Positions 48,179-55,675 of a stretch of DNA of 55,675 nucleotides are shown in pieces (positions within the stretch are counted from its first letter, which is position 1; each line of letters begins with the position of its first letter). The stretch spans positions 1 through 55,675 of IMG/VR virus record IMGVR_UViG_3300034198_011861. One strand, written 5' to 3'. The notes under the pieces are model-generated. The model saw only the letters and a list, made by a program, of their open reading frames with translations. It did not search any database and had not been told where the DNA came from. The position numbers and the translations under genes were made by a program. This DNA is from a virus.

Positions 48179-49320
48179 AATTTTTCTTCGATTAAATTAG
48201 ATAAGTTAGTGCCACGAATATTATCCAGTGTTAACAAATATTCGTCTCTTTGATTTTTCAATACTGGATCAAACTTGTATTTTTTTAACTCTTGTATTGT
48301 TTGGTCTACTATGTGTTGATTGGTTGTAGAAGCTATCTGCAACAATTCATTCATAAAGTTATTGACAATATCTGGTTCAATACTATTTATTGTGAGATAA
48401 TCAGGATTGGTTAACACTGTACTGCCTATAGACAGTTGATGTTTGTCGCACCATTGTATCACTGGTATCAACGTCTTTACACTAAAACATTGCAACACAT
48501 AATTAATATTAAAATACACATTTGGCAAGGCACTTAACCTCAATGCATTGGACTCGACCGCGTTCCAAGATGAAAGAAATCTAATTTCATTGTTATCACT
48601 GCCAATGCCATCTAGGCTTACGCTTATCCAGGCCTGTTTGAATTTTTCAAGTGTGTTTAAAAATTCAGTATTGAGTTTGGTAGCATTGGTAGTTATGCTT
48701 ATTGTTACCAACTCAGGATTTGGTATTTCGTTCAACAAATTTATCACATATGGAATCATAGTAGGTTCGCCGCCGGTGAATTTGATCCATCGTGCTTGTG
48801 ATTTAAATTTGTCAAGAAAATTTTTAAATTCTTCAGAATCTGGCCAATTATAATTTGCGTCGGTATTTGGAATATTGTAGTAATCTAGATTTTTAAATGT
48901 ATCAAGATGAATTTTGTATTCGGACATTAATTGGCTTGACGAATGACCGTTACACATTACGCATTTTAAATTGCACAAATTACCTAATTTAAAATCAAAT
49001 GTAGTTACAGTATCATCAACTATCCAATCTTTATTTAATTTTGAAAAATCAAAATATTTTGAAAACTCAGCATTGTAAATCTTTCGTAAACTTTTTTTCC
49101 CATTGTCTTCATCATTCCAACATTGAGAACAAGATTTTATTTTAGTTCCATTGTGCAAATCCTTGCGAACTTCTTGCATCTCGACTGAATTAATCCAGTT
49201 ATCAAATTGAGTAAAATAATACTCATCGGAACCCTTCCACACACAGCATGGCGTTAATTTACCAGTCGGAGTCACGCAGGTATGTGTCCAGGGAGCAATA
49301 CAAAAAGTTTTAGAGTTCAC
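48175..49320 (-). CDS. twitch-domain radical SAM protein (second)
   Basis: 381 residues from a GTG (49318-49320). N-terminal FCIAPWTHTC and PCCVW, then CSQCW; the radical SAM core has C116, C120, C123 (CNLKCVMC) and WIKFTGGEPTMIPY. Same domain order as 4150-5448 but low visible similarity outside motifs. Rather A/T-rich codon use compared with nrdB. Coupled to nrdB by ATGA, so it may modify a peptide or protein made at the same time; the target is unknown. Confidence 0.85.
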   Translation of the reverse strand: MNSKTFCIAPWTHTCVTPTGKLTPCCVWKGSDEYYFTQFDNWINSVEMQEVRKDLHNGTKIKSCSQCWNDEDNGKKSLRKIYNAEFSKYFDFSKLNKDWIVDDTVTTFDFKLGNLCNLKCVMCNGHSSSQLMSEYKIHLDTFKNLDYYNIPNTDANYNWPDSEEFKNFLDKFKSQARWIKFTGGEPTMIPYVINLLNEIPNPELVTISITTNATKLNTEFLNTLEKFKQAWISVSLDGIGSDNNEIRFLSSWNAVESNALRLSALPNVYFNINYVLQCFSVKTLIPVIQWCDKHQLSIGSTVLTNPDYLTINSIEPDIVNNFMNELLQIASTTNQHIVDQTIQELKKYKFDPVLKNQRDEYLLTLDNIRGTNLSNLIEEKL

Positions 49321-49395
49321 AAATAATTAGTCCGATTGTAATGGTTAAGATATAAAATAATAAAGCATACCAGCAATCTGTCTGCTTTGATTGCT

Positions 49396-49425
49396 ATTAT
49401 AGCATGTTTTCAGACTAGTTGCCAA
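49396..49425 (-). promoter_or_regulatory. sigma70-like promoter (TTGGCA-18-TATAAT)
   Basis: TTGGCA at 49425-49420 and TATAAT at 49401-49396 on the minus strand, 76 bases before the radical SAM-nrdB unit. Confidence 0.55.
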
Positions 49426-49436
49426 CTATGTTTAGT

Positions 49437-49937
49437 TTATTTTCTTACTTCTTTGGTCGCGTCCGGCCACCATTCTGGATCAGGATCCAGCTTGTTTTTG
49501 TACAGTTGTTTGATACGGCGTTCGTATTCTTCTTTGGAGCCTTTGATTCTTTCTGAAACCACATCCAACACATAGTTCAATGTTACAGCGTTGGCGCTGA
49601 GTGTGGCGCATCTTGCAGTGACTTCATTTTTCAACAAATCCAACAGGATGCTTTCTGATGATTCTGCCAGTACACGTACAAAACGTTTGGGCACATGCAG
49701 ATCTATTGTGCTGTACACATAGTCATAGTGAGGTGCCGGACAACAGTGCAAAATATATTCATCTTTGACTTCGATGCGTTTGAATCCATCCTTGTCGTAC
49801 CACACTGCACGATTGTCGGTGAGTTCGGCTGGTACGCCCAGTTTTTTTGTCAGACTTTTTACAAGCTCTACAGGCTCTTCGTTGCGCCAGGCCGCAGTGG
49901 TGTTTTTTGATTCTAAAAGTATGTCTGATATTTTCAT
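49437..49937 (-). CDS. phage protein of unknown function (MKISDILLE start)
   Basis: 166 residues from the ATG at 49935-49937; the frame runs 19 codons further upstream into another gene. MKISDILLESKNTTAAWRNE is the sort of N-terminus seen on many proteins of T4-like phages. FVRVLAESSESILLDLLKNE and SERIKGSKEEYERRIKQLYK are helical. Unknown. Confidence 0.65.
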   Translation of the reverse strand: MKISDILLESKNTTAAWRNEEPVELVKSLTKKLGVPAELTDNRAVWYDKDGFKRIEVKDEYILHCCPAPHYDYVYSTIDLHVPKRFVRVLAESSESILLDLLKNEVTARCATLSANAVTLNYVLDVVSERIKGSKEEYERRIKQLYKNKLDPDPEWWPDATKEVRK

Positions 49938-49947
49938 GATGTATTTA

Positions 49948-50550
49948 TTATTGCTGAACCCAAAAGCCCAGACGATCGCCTCCGGGACTTGCATACCATG
50001 TGGTATTTGGGGGTTGTTCAGTGGGCTGATCTTGCCAAACTGGATATATGACGTTGCCGTTGTGATTGCTAAAATCGTCGTTCCACCGCAGATGCACTTC
50101 TATAACCTTGCCATCTACATATTCCACATTGACCCAGGGTGCCATCTTCCATAAATCTTCCAGTACTGCGGGAAACGGATATTGATCTGAGATTCGTTCC
50201 CAGCGACAGAATCTATCCAATCGGTCACTGTTTCTAAATCCTTCTACTGCTAATTCTTGTATGCCATAATGGAAATCCACTGATGTGTGGCGACCTTCAA
50301 AACATTCTGTCCAGAAAAAACCATCCGGTACAGAATCTGTGTCTGCAGGAGTCAACCAAACTTTTTGGGCACCTCGGCTCATCATGCGAATGTTGGTTAT
50401 GGGACGCACAATATACCAGTCTGCTCGAGGAACTGCAATGCCTGCTGGTGCTGCTAGGTGGCCCATTTTGCGTGCCAGTATCAGTTTGTCGTAGATCCAC
50501 AAGTAATCCACAGGACACTGCGACCACACATCCTTGTCATCTATAAACAT
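49948..50550 (-). CDS. phage protein of unknown function, 200 aa
   Basis: 200 residues, Trp/Asp-rich (MFIDDKDVWSQCPVDYLWIY, ARKMGHLAAPAGIAVPRADW, then WQDQPTEQPPNTTWYASPGG). Its N-terminal ATG-grasp-like pattern is familiar from large-phage proteins next to the aldolase-like gene, but no motif identifies a reaction. One base separates it from the upstream stop. Confidence 0.6.
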   Translation of the reverse strand: MFIDDKDVWSQCPVDYLWIYDKLILARKMGHLAAPAGIAVPRADWYIVRPITNIRMMSRGAQKVWLTPADTDSVPDGFFWTECFEGRHTSVDFHYGIQELAVEGFRNSDRLDRFCRWERISDQYPFPAVLEDLWKMAPWVNVEYVDGKVIEVHLRWNDDFSNHNGNVIYPVWQDQPTEQPPNTTWYASPGGDRLGFWVQQ

Positions 50551-50551
50551 G

Positions 50552-51187
50552 TCAGTACTTGTTGCTGGCCAACACTATCCGGCAAATGTGTTCCAATCGT
50601 TCTATGTGTTCATAGGCACGCCATGGACTAGTGTCAATAGCAACTACTCCGTGTCCTTTGATGCCCACAATATCATAGCCAATGTTGCCTTCGCGATCCA
50701 ACTTTAGATTTTCATGACAACGATCCGCAAGTTCTTGACTGATTGGAGGCACATCTCCCACATTAGGTGCTACTCTGGTATAACGATTGAGTTCTGGAAA
50801 TGCCGCACTCACAGTACTCAAATCAATCCCGGCATGCATAGCTGCAATACAGTAGGTGGGGTGAACGTGTACTACCACTCTCACTTCGTTTGAGTGTTGT
50901 CCCATTCTTTTTTGCAACCCAAAATGCAAAGGTATTTCTCCACTGGGTCGTAATCTGGCACTGATATCAGTGTATGGCAATTCTACCCAGTCGATGTCCT
51001 GATCTGGACGTGTGGTTATACCAATCTTTTTAAACTGATCTGGTTGCAGAGTTTGCTTACGCACACCACTGGGAGTGATGTAGAAATGATCACGGTCGTG
51101 ATGACGGATACTTACATTGCCATCACGACTGGTAATCCAATTGCGTTTGTACGCATCCAACATTACATCACATATAGTTTCTAACAT
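50552..51187 (-). CDS. class II aldolase/adducin family protein
   Basis: 211 residues. ITSRDGNVSIR, ITPSGV, SGEIPLHFGLQ (catalytic Glu), VVHVHPTY (zinc His-x-His) and IKGHGVVAI (third His) are the family motifs. Members cleave or isomerise phosphorylated sugars (fuculose-1-P, ribulose-5-P) or act as methylthioribulose-1-P dehydratase. All metal ligands are present, so it is probably active. Its role in a phage is unclear; sugar supply for glycan synthesis is one option. TAATG junction with the YHYH lipoprotein. Confidence 0.85.
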   Translation of the reverse strand: MLETICDVMLDAYKRNWITSRDGNVSIRHHDRDHFYITPSGVRKQTLQPDQFKKIGITTRPDQDIDWVELPYTDISARLRPSGEIPLHFGLQKRMGQHSNEVRVVVHVHPTYCIAAMHAGIDLSTVSAAFPELNRYTRVAPNVGDVPPISQELADRCHENLKLDREGNIGYDIVGIKGHGVVAIDTSPWRAYEHIERLEHICRIVLASNKY

Positions 51188-52305
51188 TATTGGAAAGACC
51201 CAATCGGAATTGCAATAATACCTTTAGGCCCGTGATCCTTGTGTCCGCCCTTGCCGGGTACACCATGAGGTTTGTTGTGTGCCCGCATATCAGCTGACCC
51301 TAGGGCTTGGTCATAGTTGACTTCCCCTCTGAAACAGCCAATGGCATATGGAAATTCACGGTTCAAGTGATAGTGATAGATATTCTGTATCTTGCCGTCC
51401 CACATAACTGGATGAGTGTGTCCATGACATTCATCTAATTGTTTGTTGGTAACCATCTTACCATCATCGCCTCGTGGGCCATAGATACCGAATCCATCCA
51501 GTGCATAGCCAAACAGGGGCGAATGTCCTTCGGTTCCTTGATTGGGGAAACATTTCCAGCTGTAACCATGCAGGTGATACTGTTGAGCATAAGGATGTCC
51601 CCAGCACTGATCAACGGGCAAGATTGAAGCTGGCGGATACCAAGCTGTGGCACTGGCGTTGGCAATCTCAGCGTGCCATACTGTGCCTGTGAGTGTGACG
51701 CCAATTGGCAATGCCGCAATGGGATTTGGCTTGGCACTTAGCTTTGGGATTTTGGGTAGTTGAATATTCAACTCGTAAGGACTAATGCCAATGGCCGCGG
51801 CACTTGAATAGTCATGACCGGGAAAGCCTGTTCTAAAGTCATGGCCGCCCGGAGCTTCTTGGTAAAACTTGTAGGCAGGAGTTCCGGGTTGCACAGGAAA
51901 GTTGCCCATGGCAGTGTTTGGCAATCCATTGCCCACAAAATAACGATACCGGTCATCTTCGGTTATAGCAAACACACTGCCTTCTTTGGCATAGTCTTTG
52001 GCATATTTGGTACCACTCACATATGGCATCTTTGAGATAACCACAGTATTGTTTGTGGTATCCATCCAGGGCTGGGTGCTCAGTTCGAATCGTGTGTTGC
52101 CAGGTACTGCCGCAAGAAAATCTGCAGCCATGAATAGTCCGTTGCGTTGAGCCTGATAAGGACTTATGGTTCCAGAGCTTAGTAATGTTGTTGGTGCATT
52201 AGCATCTTCTGTGACAGCGGTAGTTGTTGTAGTTGCTGTTGTAGAGGTGTCTTTAGAACAACCTACCATAACAAGCAACAACATCATTGATACAAAGTAT
52301 TTCAT
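51187..52305 (-). CDS. YHYH-domain lipoprotein
   Basis: 372 residues. Lipobox MVGC (Cys16), a Thr-rich linker, then a YHYH domain with several His-rich motifs: QYHLHGYSWKCF, LDGFGIYGPRGDDG, HGHTHPVMWDGKIQNIYHYH and FPYAIGCFRG. Such domains are found in secreted bacterial proteins and probably bind metal. It would be exported to the outer membrane of the infected cell. It sits between nrdA and the aldolase gene. Function unknown. Confidence 0.82.
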   Translation of the reverse strand: MKYFVSMMLLLVMVGCSKDTSTTATTTTTAVTEDANAPTTLLSSGTISPYQAQRNGLFMAADFLAAVPGNTRFELSTQPWMDTTNNTVVISKMPYVSGTKYAKDYAKEGSVFAITEDDRYRYFVGNGLPNTAMGNFPVQPGTPAYKFYQEAPGGHDFRTGFPGHDYSSAAAIGISPYELNIQLPKIPKLSAKPNPIAALPIGVTLTGTVWHAEIANASATAWYPPASILPVDQCWGHPYAQQYHLHGYSWKCFPNQGTEGHSPLFGYALDGFGIYGPRGDDGKMVTNKQLDECHGHTHPVMWDGKIQNIYHYHLNREFPYAIGCFRGEVNYDQALGSADMRAHNKPHGVPGKGGHKDHGPKGIIAIPIGSFQ

Positions 52306-52317
52306 TTCTTTTCTTCC

Positions 52318-54645
52318 TTAGAGTTTACAGCTTTCACAATCTTCCTCATCATCAAAGTTGATTGGTTCCAACGCTTGAACATTGTTGGGTTGAGTGTTGT
52401 TGGATTTACTGCCGGCCTTGTTGATTAGACTGTAGTAAAATGTTTTTAATCCCCAGTGATGTGCCTTCATCAAATTTGTAGCAATCAGTGTGGTTGGCAC
52501 TTTACGATCTGCCCAATGTGCAGGATTGTAAAAAGTGTTGGTACTTATTGATTGATCAACATAGGCAGCAATAACAGCCGCAGTTTTTAGATAACCGTCG
52601 CAGTCTCTTTGTTCCCACATCAGTTGGTACCGGTTCTTGAGTTTGTGATACTCTGGTACAACCTGTGTCAATGATCCAGCTTTTGATTCTTTGACAGTGA
52701 TCAAACTCATGGGCATTTCAATACCATTGGTTGAGTTGATAACCACCGAGCTAGATTCCACAGGAGCCACTGCCATTTGTGTGGCATTACGAACGCCGTA
52801 GTGTTTCATGTTGATTCGTAGTGTTTCCCAATCCAGTTCTGGTGCAAAGTTTGCCAACTCGTTGACTCCACGAGCACGCAGTTCCCACGGGAATGTACCT
52901 TGTCCGTAGCGGGTTTTTTCGCTGTGTAAACATGCACCGCGTTCCTTGGCCAACTCCACTGACGCTTCAGTCAAGTAATATGCTTGATGTTCCATCCAGC
53001 TCTTGAGCTCCTGTAGTGCGTCCTTATCACCATAACGTAGGCCGCGCTTGGCATGCCAGTAGGCCAAGTTTGTGATGCCAATGCCCAAGGGACGAATTTC
53101 GTCATTGCTTAATTTTGATTGAATACTCAAAAAATCTTGATAATCCAATATGTTGTTCAAACTGCGATGCAAAATACGGCAGGCACGGCGCATGTCTTCA
53201 GGATTACGGAACGCACCAAAGTTGATTGAGCCCAAGGTACATAGTGCGATACGACCTTGGTCATCATCCAATCTTTTGAATGATTTGGTTGGCAACAAGA
53301 TTTCACAACACAGGTTTGACTGATAGATTGTGTGGAATTCAGGATCAAATGATCCTTGCTTGGCCACGTTGTCAATATACACAAGATAGATACGTCCTGT
53401 GTCTGTGCGCTCTTTTAAGATGCCACCTTTGAACACGTCTTCTGCGGCCATGGTTTTCTTGCGTAGGTCTGTGCGCTTTTCATATTGGACATACAGTTCT
53501 TCAAACAACTCTGTGTTGGCATAGAATGCTTGGTAAAGATCCGGAACTTCGTTGGGATCAAAGAATGTTATTTGTTCTTTGTTTTTGAATCGTCTCCAAA
53601 AGAACGCAGACAGAACCACACCGTAGTCCATGTGTCTGACTCTGGTTTCTTCTGTGCCTTGATTGTTCTTCAGCACAATAAGATCATCAAACTGTAGATG
53701 CCAAATTGGATAGAACACAGTGGCTGATGCATTTCTAATGCCGCCCTGACTGCAACTACGCAAATCGCCAAACCATTTCTTCAAGAATGGAATCATACCC
53801 GTGTGCATGATTTCACCACCACGGATGGGACTGCCTAATGATCTCAGTCTACCAATCTCTAACCCTATGCCAGCACGCTTGCTGGCATACTTGGCCATCA
53901 TTTCTCCCGAAGCAAAAATACTGTCAAGATCATCGTCACTGCGTATAAGCACACAACTTGAGAACTGCTTAGTGGGGGTACCGAGGCCAGCCAACACAGG
54001 AGTAGCCAAAGTAAAAAGGCCGTCACTAGCCGCGTTGTAATATTCTTTGATGTAGCGCATTCTAGCGGCGTTAGGTTCCTCGCGATGGAACACAGTGGCT
54101 GCTGCAATGATGTAACGAATTTGTGGTGTTTCATAAATTTCCTTTGTGGCTCGATTTTTGACCAGGTACTTTTCAATCAACTGTTCAATGGCCGCATAAC
54201 TGTAACCTTCATCTTTGTCATGATCCAGGATGTCGTTCATGCGATTCCAGTCATCCTCTGTGTACCATTCTAGCAGTTCGGGTGTGTAAAGACCCGTGGC
54301 CACATTGGTCTTGACAATTTCGTAAAGATGTGGCGGAGTGTAGGTGCCATAGACATTTTTACGCAACATGCTGAGTCGTTGTTTGCCGGCCACGTATTGA
54401 TAATTTGTGTGTCCCACATCAGGATTCTGTTCTACATCAATTAGATCAACAATAGCACGTAGAGTAATACCGTCAATTTCTTCTGTGGTGATGCCATCGT
54501 AAAAATGCAACTGTGCTTTGATCTCAATCATGGATTGTGAGACATCTGCTATACCTTTACAGACTTTTGCTACCTGGGCTTGCCACTTTTCAATGTGCAA
54601 TGGCTCTTTGGCCCCGCTTCTTTTAACTACTGTAATCTGCGTCAT
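52318..54645 (-). CDS. nrdA: ribonucleotide reductase class Ia, alpha subunit
   Basis: 775 residues, full length. N-terminal ATP-cone (ITVVKRSGAKEPLHIEKWQA), the conserved cysteine in FSSCVLIRSDDDLDS, SNLCCEILLPTKS and the NxCxE-type loop, radical-transfer region, and a C-terminal CESCKL pair that accepts electrons from glutaredoxin or thioredoxin. Makes dNDPs together with NrdB. The gene is separated from nrdB by five other genes, unlike the common nrdAB order. Confidence 0.96.
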   Translation of the reverse strand: MTQITVVKRSGAKEPLHIEKWQAQVAKVCKGIADVSQSMIEIKAQLHFYDGITTEEIDGITLRAIVDLIDVEQNPDVGHTNYQYVAGKQRLSMLRKNVYGTYTPPHLYEIVKTNVATGLYTPELLEWYTEDDWNRMNDILDHDKDEGYSYAAIEQLIEKYLVKNRATKEIYETPQIRYIIAAATVFHREEPNAARMRYIKEYYNAASDGLFTLATPVLAGLGTPTKQFSSCVLIRSDDDLDSIFASGEMMAKYASKRAGIGLEIGRLRSLGSPIRGGEIMHTGMIPFLKKWFGDLRSCSQGGIRNASATVFYPIWHLQFDDLIVLKNNQGTEETRVRHMDYGVVLSAFFWRRFKNKEQITFFDPNEVPDLYQAFYANTELFEELYVQYEKRTDLRKKTMAAEDVFKGGILKERTDTGRIYLVYIDNVAKQGSFDPEFHTIYQSNLCCEILLPTKSFKRLDDDQGRIALCTLGSINFGAFRNPEDMRRACRILHRSLNNILDYQDFLSIQSKLSNDEIRPLGIGITNLAYWHAKRGLRYGDKDALQELKSWMEHQAYYLTEASVELAKERGACLHSEKTRYGQGTFPWELRARGVNELANFAPELDWETLRINMKHYGVRNATQMAVAPVESSSVVINSTNGIEMPMSLITVKESKAGSLTQVVPEYHKLKNRYQLMWEQRDCDGYLKTAAVIAAYVDQSISTNTFYNPAHWADRKVPTTLIATNLMKAHHWGLKTFYYSLINKAGSKSNNTQPNNVQALEPINFDDEEDCESCKL

Positions 54646-54662
54646 TTAACTTCCGTATGTGT

Positions 54663-55088
54663 TTATAGGTACTGCTGTTTTACTGCTGACTGCGTCAACT
54701 GCCGTTTGATGTTCATTGCTTGGATGGTATTTACGATTGTGTCTTGGTCCCAATTAAGTATATATTTTGATTTTGCCACCTGTACTAAATTATCTCCGGA
54801 ATCCGTCAAAACCAGTGCGGCATCATCTAAATCTTCACGGTCCAGCAAAGTTATAGTATACAGGATTCCTAACCCTCTTGCAAGATCACAGTAGTGATTG
54901 TCGCTCAAAAGTTGCCAAGGATCGGGCCAATTTGCCTGATCATCCCAGTGCAGATAGTATGGACGCCAAGGTACTGCAAACCACCATAAGTTGATGTCTT
55001 CCAATGCTTTTTCTAGAGGTAATAGTTGGCAGGTATCGCGGAGATGGTTCCACGACTCTAGCCGTTGGGCAAAATTAACGGGCCACAT
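54663..55088 (-). CDS. conserved phage protein adjacent to fibre genes
   Basis: 141 residues from the ATG at 55086-55088 (MWPVNFAQRLESWNHLRDTC). The block INLWWFAVPWRPYYLHWDDQ and WPDPWQLLSDNHYCDLARGL is one I recognise from T4-like phages near tail genes; function unknown. It starts three bases after the fibre-like gene upstream. Confidence 0.75.
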   Translation of the reverse strand: MWPVNFAQRLESWNHLRDTCQLLPLEKALEDINLWWFAVPWRPYYLHWDDQANWPDPWQLLSDNHYCDLARGLGILYTITLLDREDLDDAALVLTDSGDNLVQVAKSKYILNWDQDTIVNTIQAMNIKRQLTQSAVKQQYL

Positions 55089-55091
55089 CAA

Positions 55092-55675
55092 TTACAGTGT
55101 TGAGTAAATTGAATAGATAAATGTACCGTTGGCACCTGCTGTTGCAGTATACTTGACGTCTGCGGTACCGGCATTGTTGACCACTGTTATTACCACACCA
55201 GTGGCAGCTGTTTGGTTGAAATCATCAGTGTATATCACATTGCCCACTAGATCATTGGCCACAGTAATTATGCCAGTACGTTTGTTTGTGCCACGTACAA
55301 CGCTATAGTTTACGCTAAATGCGGGTAAATTAGATGATACAATTGTGGCAGCACTTACAGTATTACCAATCACTACTTCTGTAAGTCCACTTTCGCGACG
55401 GAAAGCACCAAGTTGAATTTCTTTGCCATTGGTTGTGGCAATGACTTGTCGGCTGTTGATATTGATTCGAGGATACGTGTCTACATAGTCGTCGCCGCGC
55501 TCAAACATATCCCCAAAGCAAACATTGTTGTTGCCATCAATATCAATGATTGTGGTCGCGGGTTGTAACACACCATCAAAATGATTGCCCACATCATAAA
55601 AAATATTGTGTCCTGTTCCGTTGAGACTGATTGCACCCATTTCAATGCCCTGAGCATAAATGTTGTCAAACAAGT
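55092..55675 (-). CDS. tail fibre-like protein, C-terminal part (truncated by window)
   Basis: The frame is open to the window edge; the start lies outside. Visible residues are beta-rich with Asn/Gly/Thr motifs (IIDIDGNNNVCFGDMFERGD, ASIVSS-type repeats, TADVKYTATAGANGTFIYSI), like fibre shafts and tips of large phages. It mirrors the fibre module at the other end of the window. Confidence 0.6.
   Translation of the reverse strand, partial: LFDNIYAQGIEMGAISLNGTGHNIFYDVGNHFDGVLQPATTIIDIDGNNNVCFGDMFERGDDYVDTYPRININSRQVIATTNGKEIQLGAFRRESGLTEVVIGNTVSAATIVSSNLPAFSVNYSVVRGTNKRTGIITVANDLVGNVIYTDDFNQTAATGVVITVVNNAGTADVKYTATAGANGTFIYSIYSTL

Noticed and set aside
49942-49949. AATAAATA late-promoter-like box five bases before the gene starting at 49937
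   Set aside because: It overlaps the upstream stop codon and is too close to the start codon to make a leader, so it is probably chance.

Overview
The window looks like part of a very large tailed-phage (jumbo myovirus-like) genome that infects a Gram-negative bacterium. Virion genes (fibre-type proteins at both ends and at 15-16 kb, a PAAR spike tip at 46.2 kb) are mixed with phage-type nucleotide and DNA genes (NrdA, NrdB, glutaredoxin, ATP-dependent DNA ligase, UV-damage endonuclease) and with dozens of short, tightly packed genes joined by ATGA, TAATG or TGATG junctions. Lipoproteins, CsgG/CsgF, a periplasm-directed FecR-domain protein and a beta-barrel protein imply a host with an outer membrane. 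I see no rRNA, tRNA, CRISPR array or insertion sequence. Naming the host or virus genus would be a guess.

Layout. 0-1.4 kb: end of a tail-fibre module (+). 1.4-4.2 kb: small early-type genes (-) under two near-identical sigma70-like promoters. 4.2-9.3 kb: radical SAM enzyme, two ClpP-family proteases, a virus-type glycosyltransferase-like protein and a large unknown protein. 9.4-14.6 kb: FlgT/LPP20-like envelope proteins, a phasin-like protein, a fatty-acid desaturase, a GNAT and a UV endonuclease. 14.6-18.8 kb: a coupled operon of nucleotide-sugar dehydrogenase, putative 2OG oxygenase, amidinotransferase and fibre protein. 18.8-22.4 kb (+): glycosyltransferase-like protein and a CHASE2 adenylate cyclase. 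22.6-31.0 kb (-): one co-directional envelope island with curli export genes (CsgF, CsgG, curlin-like), a FecR-domain protein, holin-like membrane proteins, an outer-membrane barrel and a three-gene set resembling bacterial membrane-lipid renovation genes (PlcP-like phosphoesterase, Ugd-like dehydrogenase, Agt-like GT4 glycosyltransferase). 31.8-36.3 kb: ClpS, Hsp20, GroEL, GroES, bS21 and ClpX. 36.3-44.2 kb: a large coiled-coil membrane protein, DNA ligase and many small early-type genes. 44.3-48.2 kb: virion proteins, PAAR, glutaredoxin, NrdB. 48.2-55.7 kb: a second radical SAM protein, class II aldolase-like protein, YHYH lipoprotein, NrdA and another fibre module.

How the parts fit (inference). 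The phage carries its own proteostasis set (GroEL/ES, Hsp20, ClpX, two ClpP, ClpS), a ribosomal protein and a dNTP supply. It also carries an unusually rich set of genes acting on the host envelope and signalling: cAMP synthesis, curli export, lipid desaturation and a possible phospholipid-to-glycolipid swap. Two promoter types are visible. One is a sigma70-like class, four copies of which share GGTTGACCAGAAA and precede clusters of small genes. The other is a T4-late-like NATAAATA class before several other genes.
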